A stretch of 64,000 bases of DNA from Cycas panzhihuaensis. Lineage: Eukaryota; Cycadophyta. Numbering within the stretch: position 1 is the stretch's first letter; each line of letters opens with the position of its first letter. Location: positions 177,203,741 through 177,267,740 of the forward strand of contig CM041465.1 in NCBI GenBank assembly GCA_023213395.1. The letters are read 5' to 3'. Of this stretch, positions 46,960-60,552 are shown piece after piece. The position numbers were made by a program, and so were the translations under genes. The notes under the pieces were generated by a model. That model ran no database searches. It was not told where the DNA came from and saw nothing but the letters and a program-made list of their open reading frames with translations.

Positions 46960-47530
46960 ATATGATAAACTAGATATGAGGATATTATAACCAAGTGGTA
47001 AAGCATTACTAATGTTGGATACAAGATTATTGTCCACTGGTGGCTAGCACATAACTGATAATTGGTTCTCAATCACCTTAATTTGGGATAAGTGAGCTAC
47101 TATAGATCCTATAAATGGAATGGAGAAAAGCTAAGCTTTGAGCATCACTGACCTTACATTATCCATCCTCTCATAGAGTGTACAAATGATGTTCTAAGCT
47201 TTAATAGAGGTAGAGGCAAGTTCTATATTATGTTCGATATTATTCTCATAGGATAGGTGAAGAAAAGAATTGAAAACTTTATTAAACTCAATAAAGGTAG
47301 CTACTTCATTAGGATTAAGTGGAGTAAGGTTATTATGATCATTGGGATCTTTAGTAGGAACTGGCTTAGGAGTTTTTCTAGAAACATAAGGCCAAAGTGT
47401 ATTTATAATCAGAATATTCTTGACTTGTTTCTTTTAAGCCAAGAACTTATCACTACCAGATAGTTTAATGGTATTAGTTACAATAATTTGAAGTGCTATA
47501 ATGTCTATTATGTGTCCTATTATACCTAAT
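46960..47530 (-). pseudogene. Copia-3 gag remnant
   Basis: Minus-strand reading begins with a KLSGSDKF-like motif (near 47,460). It continues through TLWPYVSRK, NPNEVATFIEFNKVFNSFLH (near 47,300-47,260) and LASTSIKA to a VAHLSQIKVIENQLS end near 47,050. This resembles the retrotransposon gag of copia elements. Several stops. Confidence 0.65.
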
Positions 47531-47559
47531 AAGTGTAATCTAAACTAGGATCTAAGTCT

Positions 47560-49740
47560 CGATGTCTCCACTCCTAAACAACCCCTAGTAGTTGAGATAA
47601 TCCTATTTAATGGTGTACTTACTCATAAGTAGAAGTTTGAGGACCTAATATACCTAAAGGTATGCAGGTACTATAGAAGACTTGACTACCCCCCCCTCCC
47701 CCCCAACATCATATCTACTTATGATAGGTTTATAACGTAAACAATAGATTCTCATGTAAGGGCACACTTCTAACCAAGGTGCTCACCCTATCTGGGTCTA
47801 GCTTGGTCTCTAAATTCCAAGGTTTTAGGTATAACACCTTAGCTTACCACTGATTACTCCTAATAGCTAAAGAGCCTCTCTAATATTTGTAGAATTCGAG
47901 AAGGACTAATAGTATGTATGGAGTGGTAACATAAGGGGTCCTAATCATTCCCCTTATAAGGCTAGTAATTGGGTGGTTCCTTTGGTTTTTGTCTTTTTTA
48001 ATGTTTTTGTTTAAATTTTTAAAAAGATTTAGTGACTAATGGATTGTTAGTAAAACTCTGATTATTCTAACAATAAACTCATATATGTATAAGGGAAAAG
48101 TAGTCTATTATAGTTTAGCCTCCTTAGTAGATGATTAAAGAATGTTATCCTTGATTTAGCCTCATCAATAAGAACTTCAGAGGTATGCAGACTAGGGAGG
48201 AGGATTGGCCAGTGAACAAATTAAACCATGACAAGCTAGTGGTTGTAGCGAACCTAGATAAACATGAATAAGGCCACCCTAGGTTATCTTCATTGGTATT
48301 TATTTCTTTAAGCAATCTTAGGTGGTTAAGGGATTGCCTCAACAAAAAAGAAGAAATATGCATGATAGCTTAAGGGTTAGGCTTAGAAGCCAAAGGCCTT
48401 GGACAAGCAATAGAGTGTCTTGAACACTAAAGGCATAGACTTAGAAGTTATGGGTGATTGTTATAGTTTAGCTTCATTAGTGGTCATCTTTTAGAGGAGG
48501 AGTTGTTTGGGCTCATCTCAAAGTTAGGCTTTTTAGTATTTTTGGTTTCATACTTTTTTGGGTTTTTTGTTGTTTTGTAATGTTTTAAAGATTTTTTATT
48601 ATTTTTATAAATTTTTTTAATTCTTGGATTATTTTCTAAAAGGAAACAAACTAATTGGAAAGGGAATGATTTAAACAAATAAGGAGAAGGTTGTGGATGC
48701 CATAAGAGTAGTACCCCTTTAGAGATCCATAGCCAAGTTAGGTATATACAAATGTAAAGGGTAGTATACCCTCATTTTAGAGAAAAAATAGTAGTTTAAG
48801 CTTTTACAAAAGTAAGGGAAAAGTTAAGATGTTGTCCCAACTTCACCAATGGGAAAGGAATGCCCAAGGTTGTCACCATAGTTTAACCACTTTAATGAGT
48901 TCCTCTTAAAGGTTTCAATGAGAAAGTTATCTTATAGGACAAGTGTCAATAGGGGGTCTGATGAGGATTACCTACCTATAGAAAATGATGCTCAAGAATG
49001 AAGGTGACCAATTAATCAATCTTAATATTTTATCTTTGTAGGATATGTTGGATTATCACGATAAAGAATTATTCTAAAATTAATCAGTCTTGGTTGGAAA
49101 GGGTATGTAACTAGGGGCAAAGAACTTGGTAGACCTGAGTGAGTTGGTAAATAATGAGTTAGAAATCCAAAAATAACATGATGGGGCTATGGTAAACATG
49201 TAATGCATCAGTCAAGGCCTATATAATGGTAATGTACTCAATTGTATTATTAGTTATTATGGGCAAATAATCTCTAGAGTGAATAAGGATGTATCTTAGG
49301 TGATCTTAGATGGTCTACGTTATGGCAGAAGGGTTAAGATTCCCATAGCTACCCTCGTTGGTGTGGATGATCAATACCATAGAAAAATATAATAGTGACT
49401 CAAAGATTACTTAATGAATGAAGGGAGTAAGGTGGGAATCAATTAGCGTCACTAGGCTTAAGCTTATGTGTACACTCTAACTATAATGATAAGTTAAATA
49501 TACCCCCATGAGTGGTTATGTATGGTGTTATGATAAGTTCCTATGGTTTATTTTAATCCTCAAAATGTTAAGTAGGTTTTAATCATGACTGAGGCCATGA
49601 TAAACCCAATAACCATATCTAAAGGTCTTAGATAACCCACATATCTAAACCCAAATTATCAACTGTAGGTGGGAACAAAGCCAACATGTAATTCACCCTA
49701 GATACCAAGAAGGTGGTAAAATGTATGTATATATATTGAT
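47560..49740. other. Unassigned interval, part 1
   Basis: No conserved protein seen in either strand. It contains a C run (about 47,689-47,704). The phrase TTATAGTTTAGC..C.TTAGT occurs twice, at about 48,106 and 48,465, so a ~360-bp direct repeat may be present. The Copia-3 5' LTR was expected near the left end but was not found. Confidence 0.35.
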
Positions 49741-51942
49741 AACTTTTTTTTTTATATATTAGAATCACACCTCTAGGGGGTCACTAAATTTGGGAGAGAT
49801 TAGGCCAACACAACTGACAACTTCGTGGCCAAGGATCTATAAGGTCAAGGAAGAGAGATCACCCACAAAGGGTGTCTGTATATCAGAACATAGGTTCAGG
49901 GACCCGTAAATGGAGCATAAGCTCCTTTTCAGGTAACACCTCCTTGATTCAGAGCTAGGGGCAAAAGAGGGATCTCCTCAGTTTACCGAGTAACCTCTAG
50001 AAGGGCTCTCCCATCCTAGATGGCCAAGGAAGAGAGACAAAGATGATGGCACGCCTCTTCTTGTGAAGAGGGGAATGAGTGGAACAAGCCCTAATGGAAA
50101 AGAGAAAAGACTCGCACATAAGCCTAGAGTGGCTAGAAGCATGAGTAGATGAGGGAGAAGTTGGGTTGATGGACTAACTTTGAGCTAAAGGGTGAAGAAA
50201 AAGGAGGCTTTGCTAATAAAAAGGAAAGATGACCTTGAGAGGAAGTAACCCCCAAGGCACCACACCTAAAATGGGGTTAGGTGTGGAAGACAAACAAAGT
50301 AAATTATCCCTATGTTCATTTTCGTTATGTAGTAAGGTAATGTAGGGGTGTAGGTTATCATTGTTTATGTTTGTTTCTTATAAATGAGAGAAATGAACTT
50401 CAAAATGAATAATGCACTCTCTCTCTCTTTCCTAGACACTAACCTCCCCTCTTTATCCTTTGCAAACAAGGGAAGAAGAAGGGCAAGAAAACCACTAAGG
50501 AAAAAGAATGCAAGTGTGAAATGCAAACCTACCCAATGATATTCAAAGGAAATGTAAAGTGCCGATGGATGGATGCACAACCCACTTTGCTTAAATCCTA
50601 GTGGAAATGAGGGTTTAGGCAAGAAAGAAAACAAGTAACTATGTGACTAGAGGGAATGGCACCTATTGGTGTGAGTTAGTTAATTCCTGTTATACAATCA
50701 AAATGAGGAAAGTAACAACAACCAATAGAATGCAAGTAATACAATCCTTTCATTTCTCTTTCTCATTTAGGGGCAAGGGGGAAGAAGGGAAAAAATAGAA
50801 AAAATAAAGTAGGATAAACAAAGTAGGATAAACATAACTGTGAAGTAAATGGTTGATGTAGCATCTTTCTCACTTTCTTCATGGTCTAAACTTTCCTCCT
50901 TGGTATGCCTTACCACGAATGGTATGGTGAAAGGAGCACTGACGAGAGGGAGGATTCCTTACCTTCCCTAAAACTCAAATGAAAAGAGACTAAAAAGGAA
51001 GGATAAATGCCTCTATAGAATTTTTAAAGCACAATAATAATAATAAGGAAAGGAAGACATACCTGCAACGGAGACCTCTATTCGCTCTAAAGCACATGAA
51101 TCCTACACAACATAAAGTTTTCCCATTCCCAAGGGGTGTTGGATGCATGTGGGAGCTAGTGTATGCAAGGAAATGGATATGTATGTATATATTCCTTTTC
51201 AAGGGAAAAGCAATAAAAGAAAATAGACTTAACAAATATCTACTAAGTAATAAAATATGCAATGTTAGTATCATTCTCACCTTGCATGCACAACCAACAA
51301 GTAATATGGGAAAGATGGGGTGAAAGGGAAGAGAACGGGTAACCTCAGAATGCCTAACCCTCCCAACCAAATGGTCCACATGTCCCTAAGCACTCAAGCT
51401 AATGGTTAAGAAGGTTAAGATTGCTCAGTAGTAGGTGGAAAGCAGGTTTTTACTAATAGAAAAAGATAGCAAGAAAGTTGTAAGAAAACTACAAAAGTTG
51501 CAAAGTATAACTTTTACAAGATTTTACAAAAACAAGCCCTAAAGCTGAAAAGGCATGAACTAGGGCTAGAAACTAGGTTATATGCGATCCTTAGTGGCTA
51601 GTTGTAGGTGTAGCAAGGGGCTGCCTACACCACAATTAGCAAAAATCTCCACTCTAATAATTTTTTTTGGGTAGGCAAGGAAGGTATAAAGGAGGAAAAA
51701 GTAAGGAGAGAAGGGGGATGCCCTTGAGGAGAAGGCATGTGGGTGTGGAACCCTCCCTAAAACTCTTTTTACTCTCTTATGAACCTCTTTCCCTGCTACC
51801 TCCTTGAAAGACCCTAAAAACTTTAGGAGGAGGTGGATAAGCAAACAAGAATGAGGGTTTGTCTCCTGTGAGAATAGGTACAAGTACAATATTACAAGAT
51901 CAAATAATACACAGGAAAAATCTAATATTATACATATACACA
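49741..51942. other. Unassigned, less AT-rich, purine-rich interval
   Basis: Starts after a T run (49,743-49,753). The plus strand is rich in GAAGAG/AAGG stretches and clearly less AT-rich than its neighbours. A CT repeat (about 50,407-50,421) and a direct repeat AAAGTAGGATAAACA (about 50,806 and 50,821) are present. The open frames here have no recognisable domain and lie on both strands. It could be a long LTR, a non-autonomous element or captured host DNA; I cannot tell. Confidence 0.35.
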
Positions 51943-52312
51943 TGATGTGACAAGTGGAAAACCCCTTCTAGGGAAGAAAAACCACCTCCTAATCTAAAAT
52001 TTTATTAAGATCAAAAGCTATACATAAAACCATAAGAATATCATCTACATATGACAAAACTAGCATTTGAAAAAGGCTTTGGACAACCTCCTAGATTCTC
52101 AAAACCACCTCCTTGAATCTAGGAGAGAGTATTAATAATAAGAAAGGTTCGTTGAAATATGCAGTTGTGCATTTTAATGACCTTTTATATAATAATTAAA
52201 TAATGACTTAACCTTTTAAATTAAAACCTTTGAGTCACTTAAATAATTATTGATACATGTGACTAAAATATAATATAACAATAGAATAAAAGTAACATTA
52301 ATAATTCTAACA
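51943..52312 (-). repeat. Copia-4 3' LTR (left limit tentative)
   Basis: The right terminus CTAACA at 52,307-52,312 adjoins the polypurine tract. The left limit is placed at TGATGTGACA (51,943) because an LTR should begin TG on this strand and the sequence character changes there. There is no second LTR to confirm it. Confidence 0.5.
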
Positions 52313-52439
52313 TCTCCCTTTAATGTTAACTTTTATAAAGAATGTCTTCATTGTGTTGATCCCCCTTTAATGGAGACTTCTTTTATCTTTAACAAATCTC
52401 ATAGGTTTAGAAACTTGACTTCAGTTAAAGACTTTGTGA

Positions 52440-55400
52440 GTATGTCAACAACCTATAGATCTGTAGGATGATAAAATAAATAAATAATATTATTAGTAAC
52501 AAAATTATGAATAAAATACTAATGTAATTCTATATGTTTAGTTCTAAAATGTGCTACTAGATTTGTACCAATAGCAATGGCACCTTGATTATCAACTTTA
52601 AGTTTAATGGAAGAGTTAGGAGATAGACCAATTTCATTTAGAAGAGATTTGAGCCAAAGTGTTTCTTTGTTGGCTTCAACGAGTGCTCGATATTCAGCTT
52701 TAGTCATTGATAGAGCTAGTGCCTGCATTTTCTTACTAAACCAAGTAATAGGTGAAGAATCTATAAAAAATACATAACCTGATGTAGAATTATGATCATT
52801 TGTATCACCAGCCCAATCTAAATCAGTATATCCTATTAAAGTTAGAGGTTTACTACAAAAATTATAAGTTGGTCCATAAAAAATAGTGTTCTAAAGATAT
52901 CATAATATATGTTTAGCAGCTTTCCAATGTGATTCATGTGGATTTTACATATAATGTGAACAGAAAGTGACAGCATAAGATATATCAAGGTGGGTATAAG
53001 TTAAATAAATAAGACTACTAATTAGTTGTCTATATAATATTGGATCACATAAAGGTGTTAAACAATTAGTAGATAAATTTACTCCTGATTATAATAGATT
53101 AGAGATGGGTTTAGCATTTTCTATATTAAACCATTTAATTAAGTCTAAAATATATTTAGGTTGTGATATAGATATTTTTGAATCATTTTGATAAATTTAT
53201 AATACAAGAAAATAATGTAGGAGACCTAAATCAGTCATTTCAAATTTATTCATTAAAGTAGTTTTTAAGTGATGAATGTTATTTATTGATGATTCAGTGA
53301 TGATGATATCATCAATATACATGATTAAAATGGTAATATTATCGTTTTCATGTTTGAAATAAAGATTTGGATCACTAATACATTTAGTGTATCTAATTTG
53401 AATGAGATAATCGTCAACTTTAGTGTACCAAACTTGAGGAGCTCGTTTTAATCCATAAATAGATTTCTTTAGTCTACAAACTAAATTAGGATTATTAATA
53501 AATCTAGGTGGCTAAGATATGTAGATCTCTTCTTTGAGATCACCATTTAAAAATACACTCTTTACATCTATTTGATAGATTTTCCAACTAAATTTGGCTA
53601 CTAGAGCAATAATTGTTTTAATCGTATTCATCTTTGCAATAGGGGCAAAGGTTTCGTTATAATCAATGCCATCTATTTGAGAAAATCCTTTTGTAACTAG
53701 ATAAGCTTTACATTTTTTTATTACACTTATTGAGTTGTATTTAGTTATATAAACCCATTTACAGTCAACTATGTTTTTTCTCAGTGGGAGCAATATGAGA
53801 TCCCAAGTTGAATTCTTGATTAAAGCATCAAATTCAGCTTGTGTAGCTTCCTACCATATATGATTATTACTAGCTTGTTTAAAGGTTTTATGATTATTAT
53901 TGTCCATTATTTTGGCCATTAAGGCATAGTTAGCATGTAATTTTTAGGCATGTATTTGCTTGTTATCTGAAAGATTACCTACATCATATCCAACATCAAC
54001 AAGCGTTTTCTTTACCTATGCAGGTTGTTTGTTGGTAATTGTTTCTGTAGTTATAGGTTGATTTGATGAGCTAGCTTAAGAAGAAGAGTCTATTTTAGTA
54101 GGTTCAGTTAGAGTCCAATTCTAGACTTGAGTAGATAAGGATTCTATGATTTCAGGGTTAGCTTGATTGTTATAGGGGTCAACCAAATAGGTGTTGGTTA
54201 ACAGATTTTTAATTAGAAGGTCTACATAAGTAAAGGTTGAAGAAGACCCTTCTTCATCAAATATGACGTCACGCAAAATTAAAATTTGATGCGTGACTAG
54301 ATCCAAAAGTATATAAGCTTTACTTTCTTCGTTGTATCCAAAAAAGATGTATTTTTAACTCTTAGGATCTAGTTTCTTATGTTTTTCTTTGGGAACATAT
54401 CTCCACGCAATACTTCAAAAGATTCATAAATGATTAACTCAAGGTTTACTTCTAGGCCATTTTTGTTTTAGAGTAATATTATATAAGCATTTACTAGGTA
54501 AACGATTTAGTAGATAGTTGGAGTAGTTAATTGCTTCTGCTCATAACTTTAGGTCAAGATTCTTTGTATATAACATACAACGAGTCATCTCAACAAGAGT
54601 GCGGTTCTTACGTTCAGCAACACTATTTTGCTGAGAAGTGTATGCAATAGAATGCTTGAATTAAATTCGATACTTTTTACAAAAGGAAATAAATTTACCA
54701 CTTAAGTATTCCTTAACATTATCAGATCTAAAAATTTTGATTTTTGAGTTTGATTAGTTTTCAACAAGTATTTTGAATTCTATGAAAATATCAAACACTT
54801 GACTATGTGTTTTGAGTGTGTATACCCAACATTTTCTTGAAAAATCATCAATAAATGTAACAAAATAACAAAAGTCAGAGTATGATATTATATGAAATGA
54901 TCCACATATGTCAGAGTGAACATGTTCAAGTGGAACTTTTGCTCTAAATTAAGTTTTATATAGAAAATAGTCTATGTGTTACTTACCTGATACACAAGCT
55001 TCACAGACACCATAAATAGTATTTAAGGGTGGAAGACCATGAACCATGTCATGTCTTTTTAGATATTGAAGTTTGCCATAACTTGTATGGGCAAATCGTG
55101 CATGCCAAATTTTATTGACTGATTCAGATTTGGTGATGAAGGCACTGAAGGGTTTTGTTTTGTTATTTTGTAAACTTGTTAAACTATAGAGACATGTGCT
55201 ATAATCAATAAGTCTTAAGGAAATATGTTTAAATTTATTTAATGGCTCTTTAATGATAAATTTATCTTTCCAAAATTCGACGATAAGGTCTTTCTGGCAT
55301 ATTTAACAAATTAAGAGTAGGTTTGGTAACAAACCTGGTATGTAGAAGACGTTTGTTATTAAACTGTATTTTAAAGTAATATTATCCGGTCCTTTTACTT

Positions 55401-55680
55401 TAAGTTGGGTTCCACTTCTAAAAGAAATCTCTTCTTCATAGTTAGTTTTAGATTGATAAGTGGATAAGTGTTTTTAGTATCTTGTCATGTGATGGGATGC
55501 ACTAGAGTCAAGGATCCATTATGGTGGTTGATTAGTTAGAGCAACAAATGCAAAAGTTGTTGCCATTAGAGAACGATTATAAGTTTGTTGTCGATTTTGT
55601 GGTCGAGATTGAGGTCAATTTTGTAATCCCTTGGAAGCTTTCCATGTTTCTAAAGTTATTCTACTTCTACAGACATTAAT
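52440..55680 (-). pseudogene. Copia-4 pol (protease to RNase H)
   Basis: RNase H: ALALSMTKAEYRALVEANKE (52,720-52,661) and LKVDNQGAIAIG. Reverse transcriptase: CKWVYITKYN (about 53,763-53,734), YQIDVKSVFLNGDLKEEIYI (about 53,573-53,514), and the active site MYIDDIIIT near 53,325-53,300 with both Asp intact. Integrase: SIAYTSQQNSVAERKNRTLV near 54,645-54,590 with the catalytic Glu. Pre-integrase around 55,300-55,060. It is degraded but the best-preserved copia pol after Copia-2. Confidence 0.82.
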
Positions 55681-56131
55681 AGTGTGGCCTCTTTTATGAT
55701 AATAGGCACAACTAGTGTTTTGAGAAGGATTTATATTGTTTTAATTAGGAAATGGCTGATTAGGAGTATTCCAATGTTTAGATGGACTAGAATACTTAAT
55801 ATTATTTTAAGAGTTAGGTTTCTAAAATTTTGGATTACTGTTAAAATTGTTCTGATGTTTATTTTTATTTTATGGCTTAGTTTTGGAAAATAAAGCTTAG
55901 GAAGGATATTTTAATATGCCTGTCTGAATTAACATCATTTGATGTTCTATCAGTTGGTTTGTCAACTGATTAAATTTTATAGGAGGATTACCAACTTATT
56001 ATCTGGATGTTTTGAAAAAATTAAAATATTTTGGTAATTTGTTTATTACAAGATGAACAAGTATATCATCGTCTTTAGCATGAGTAATTATTTTTTCGGT
56101 ATCACTTACTTTAATTTTAGATTTAATACAA
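55680..56131 (-). pseudogene. Copia-4 gag, C-terminal piece with zinc knuckle
   Basis: Minus-strand reading CAYYHKRGHTINVCR (about 55,712-55,670) is a CCHC knuckle with the second Cys changed to Tyr. Upstream gag is interrupted by LINE-3. Confidence 0.65.
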
Positions 56132-56160
56132 TTACCTAGATCTTTTTTTTTTTTTTTGAT
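56132..56160 (-). other. LINE-3 target duplication (left) and poly-A tail
   Basis: TTACCTAGATCTTT followed by a run of T (the complement of the poly-A tail), then GATAAGG. This marks the 3' end of LINE-3 and reverse transcription primed at the target. Confidence 0.9.
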
Positions 56161-56255
56161 AAGGTAAAATAAATTAAAGGGGTTTTAACTGGGTCCCCAA
56201 ACCCGGTATAACAAAGCCAAGCGGCAAAAAAATATGACCATGACAGACCCATGGT

Positions 56256-59200
56256 CTAACCCAAGATTAAATCTGCAGTCTTGGTTCCCTCTCCCCTATG
56301 TACATCTACCCTGACCAATCTCAGTAACTCCTCCGGGAACTCCTCTTTCCAAACTTTTGATATTTTATTAGACACAGCCCAATTTGCCAACCAATCCGCC
56401 ACCGAATTGCCTTCCCTATAGGTATGCTGAATCTGAAACTCCGCCCTAGCTCTCAGGACATCTTTGGCGTCCTCAAAAATATCTATGTTCTCCCAACCTG
56501 GGTCCATTTCCCCTTTCAAGCTCTTAATTGCGTACATAGAGTCACCCTCAATTATCACCTTTTGTACATCTTCCTCGTCTAGTACAGTAATGGCCCTCAG
56601 CATAGCCCGGACCTCAGCTTTTTGGTTCAATTGAACCCCAAAGTATTCCGCAAAGGCCCATCTCACGTTACCATCATGATCCCTGCAAAGGCCCCCACCT
56701 CCCGCCTCCCCGGGGTTGCCTTTAGCGGCGCCGTCAAAATTGACTTTTACCCAAGCTCCATCTGGAGGATGCCACTTGACATCTCTTCTCTTTGCTTTAA
56801 CTCCATCGCGGGGTACTATACCCCAATATTTAATAATATCCTCTTCCCCCTTGGAGAGCCTATCCTCCTTAGGTCTATCCATCATTTCTGAGATGGCCTT
56901 TCTGATCTCTATCGCCAACACTTGGCTATCCTTCTCTTTACCTTCGAATATCCTCCTGTTTCGTTCTTTCCAGATGAACCAAGTACCTACCGGGAGGATC
57001 ATCTTCCAAAGCCTGGAGAGGATTTTGCTTTTGAAAGGCGATGTCCATGCAGCCCACTGTTCACCTAGGGAATACGAGGACACCCAGGCTATCCCCATCC
57101 CAGCCCAGATAACATTCCAAATCCCCTCCGAATAAGGACAGTGGATGCACAGATGGTCCAGAGTTTCAACATCCATCTTACACATCACACATCTACTCAC
57201 CAACTGGAATCCCCTCTTTGAGAGGTTATCCAGTGTTAGTAATTTGTTTTGAAGGCATAACCACCAGAAGGCTGCGATTTTAGGGAGAACCCCTAACTTC
57301 CATACCCCAGCCAGGCTATCATCTCTTTCCCATCCCTCTCTCCTCATCCTCAAGTCGTAGCCCGTTTTAACCATGTATGAACCCCCAGACGAAAGGGGCC
57401 ATACCAAGGAATCTGGGCCCATCCTCTTCGGGATATACTGCTTATCTAAGATCTCTTTCACCCTGCGGATTTCCTCCTCAAGACCAGGTACTTCCTCGAA
57501 TGATCTCCACCTCCTATCCTTTCCTTGCCCAACCCAATAATTCTTGACCAGAATGCCATAGCGGTTTACACATTCTCTCCTCATGGAACCACTATTCAGC
57601 ATCTCCTCCTACTTAAAATGTCCACACCATTTATCTTCCCATAACCTTATGCTTTCGCCATCCCCCAGCTTCCAGCGCATACCTTCACGAAGAAGGGTCC
57701 TTGAGGAACTAATGGCTCTCCAAACCTGGGAACCCTCCTTGCAAAGCCCTTCCTCCAGAAGAAAGTGCTTGTCCCCCAAATACTTCCTCGCAATAATCCT
57801 CCCAGTCGTGCACTTCTTTTGAAAGCCTCCATCCCGTCTTTGCCAAGAGGGCTTCATTGAAATAACCCAGTCTTCTTACGTTTAGGCCTCCCGCCCACTT
57901 AGGTCTGCACACCTTCTCCCAGGACACTAGGTGAAATTTCCTTTTCTCTTCAGCACCTGACCAAAGGAATCTCTTCATAATTCCTTCCAGAGTCATAATG
58001 ACCCTTTTCAGAATTTTGTAGACCGTCATTTGATAGACCGGAATGCTCTGCAGGGAAGCCACAAGCAGCTGGATTTTCCCACACCGAGAGAGCCCTTTCC
58101 AACCAGCCAACTTCCTATTGAATCTGCTTACTACTGAATCCCAAATATCCTTCCCCATCCTACCTGTAAAAAGAGGCATACCCAGATAAGAGCTAGGGAG
58201 GGTGCCTCTCGCCATCTCCAGAATCCTACAGATTTTTGCTTGAAGTCTCTCCGGAGTGTTGATAAAATAGACCGAACTCTTGTTCAAATTTATTTTTTGG
58301 TTTGTCGCCTTTTCATACGCCTGAAGACCCAGTTTTAGAGCCCTGGCCTCCCTCAAGGAGGCCCTACATAGGAAAATATTGTCATCTACAAACTGGTGAA
58401 GCACTATGTTTTCTAGGTTAGAGGAGGCTCTCAATCCTGTTATCCTCCCTATCCTCTGAGCCTCCATCGTCGCCCTGCCAAGCATCTCTGCCATAATAAT
58501 GAACAAGAAGGGAGAGAGGGGGTCACCTTGCCTCAGGCCCCTAGATCCCACAAAGAAAGGGGTCGACCTCCCATTTATTAATACTGAAAAGGAGACTCTG
58601 GATATACAGCACCAAATCCACTCCCTCCATATCTCCCCAAAACCAAAAGCCTCAAGGCACTCCATCAAGCAGTCCCAAGCCACCCGATCATAGGCCTTTG
58701 ATATATCTGTTTTAATAATCATTCCGGCTTCCTTGCGATACATCGTCGAATGCAAGGTCTCATGGGCAATTATAATACCGTCTGAGATTTGTCTACCTTT
58801 GACAAACCCATCCTGGTTTGGGGAAATGATGTCCGGGAGGTACTGCTTTAGGCGATTTGCCATCACTTTTGCCAATATTTTATATTTTACGTTGCACAGA
58901 CTGATTGGTCTGAAGTCTTCCATGACTTCCACACCCTCCTTCTTTGGAATCAGAGCCAAAAACGTGGCCTGCCATTCTTTTAGAATTGTGCGCCTCTGAA
59001 AGAATTCGTTTAGCGCCTCCAGCAAGTCATCCTTGATTATCTCCCAATATTCCTGGAAAAAACCTGGAGGAAAACCGTCCGGCCCCGGGGCCTTATCGCG
59101 TCCCATCTTGAATAAAGCCCTCTCTACCTCCTCCTGGGAGAAGGGTTCTACCAATTTATTATTCTGATCCTCATTAATCAATTTCGGTATATGATGTAAG

Positions 59201-60463
59201 AGTGCCTCCCTAATGGAGGAGTCCTGACATCCTGGCTCAGTAAATAACTTCTTAAAGTGTTCCATGGCAATACCACCGATCTGATCCTCCGCCTCATACA
59301 CAACCCCATCCTTGCTCCAGATTTTTGAGATCCTGTTGTGAACCCTATGTCTCATAGTGGTCATATGGAAAAACTTCGTGTTTCTATCCCCCTCCCTAAT
59401 CCATTGCTCTCTGGATTTCTATTTCCAGAATATTTCCTCTCTAGCCAGCACCTCCTCATATTTCCTGGATGTTGTAAGCTCCTTATGGTCCAGTTCCTGG
59501 GTTCTTCCCTCACTCTGGATCCTGTCCTCTATACCTTTTAGTTCCTCCAACAGAGCACCCTTGTGTTCGAATATATTACCAAAGACCTCTTTATTCCAAG
59601 TTTTGATTTGAGTCTTAATCCAATTCAGCTTCCTTGAAAATCTAAACATGGCACAACCCGGAATCTGAATGCCCCACCATTCCTTGATCCTCTCTCTCAA
59701 GTCTGGATGTTTCTGCCACATAAGCTCAAATGTAATGGCGCCTTTGAAAAAGTTTAACGAACCCCTCCAAAATGAGGGGAGTATGGTCCGACCCCATTTT
59801 CGGAAGGGCCTCCAGCTTGACACCTTCGAAATGACATGCCCATTCATAGTTTATTAACATTCTATCCAATCTGCACTGTATATGATTTTGCCCTAGCCTC
59901 CTATTGGACCATGTATACCTCGCTCCCCTAAGAGGAACGTCCATCAAGCCACCTGATTGCACAAAAACACCAAGATCAGACATACTTCTAGTCCACCCCC
60001 CTTGCCCGCCTTTCTTCTCTTCTGGACTCAAAGGGGAATTGAAGTCCCCCGCTACCAGCCAAGGGCCAACCCAAACTTTATGGGCCGCCACCAATCCTTC
60101 CCATAATCTCCTCCTACCCTCTACCGAATTTGGGGCGTAGATATTCGTAATCCAATACTCTCTGTTAGTGGATGTACTAACCAACCCAACAGTGAGGAGG
60201 TGTTCGCTCTTGCACACCTCCCAGCCTTTCCATCTTTTGGGATTCCACAGGGAGGCCAACCCTCCGGAACCCGCCAAGCCTGCACTAGTCTTCCCCTCTC
60301 CGCTCCTCCAAATCTTATTCAGCACCTCTGCTTCCTTGATCTGCTCCATTTTGGTCTCCTGCAGAAGTACAATGTCAACCTCTGACCTTATTCTAACCTC
60401 TCTAACCAATCTTTGCTTTGAAGGGGCATTTAGCCCCCTGATATTCCAAGAAAGGATCTTCAT
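56256..60463 (-). pseudogene. LINE-3 ORF2 (endonuclease, reverse transcriptase, zf-RVT, RNase H), lightly broken
   Basis: About 1,400 codons. Endonuclease 60,463-59,750: SWNIRGLN, LLQETKM, AGDFN and GSDHTPL, with all expected catalytic motifs. Frameshift between about 59,770 and 59,735. A TAG at 59,417-59,419 ends the next stretch (FWK). The reverse transcriptase frame (59,364-57,709) has DISKAYDRV, GLRQGDPLSP and the active site QFVDDNIFL (near 58,390). A second frameshift is near 57,800, and a TAG at 57,609-57,611. zf-RVT (CVMC...H..C) is at about 57,190-57,130. RNase H (about 56,760-56,370) keeps D, E, D, D in FDGAAKGNPG, KAEVRAM, IEGDS and NSVADWLANW. ORF2 would nick DNA and copy the RNA. 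Confidence 0.93.
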
Positions 60464-60552
60464 GAATGGCTTCGCCCCTCATCCTTTCCTGCTTCTGAGG
60501 TTGGGGCCTTCTAGTGCCCCCCCTTCTTTCAGCGTGCTCTGGTATCCCAAGT

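Larger units (their letters stand above)
42440..47560 (-). mobile_element. Copia-3: decayed Ty1/copia element, LTR split by LINE-4
   Basis: On the minus strand the order is gag (about 47,530-46,960), protease (about 46,380-46,300), integrase (about 46,270-45,780), reverse transcriptase (about 45,290-44,560), RNase H (about 44,200-43,800), polypurine tract (complement of ACCCTCTCTTAAT at 43,761-43,773) and the 3' LTR running left from 43,761. I found no 5' LTR to the right. The pre-integrase segment between protease and integrase is missing. Confidence 0.72.

Noticed and set aside
47560-48000. 5' LTR of Copia-3
   Set aside because: Expected here, but no similarity to the 3' LTR (42,440-43,761) could be seen.
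50990-51379. 129-codon minus-strand frame and a 121-codon one at 51,578-51,943
   Set aside because: Hydrophobic, low-information translations without a recognisable domain, overlapped by frames on the other strand. Not enough to call genes.
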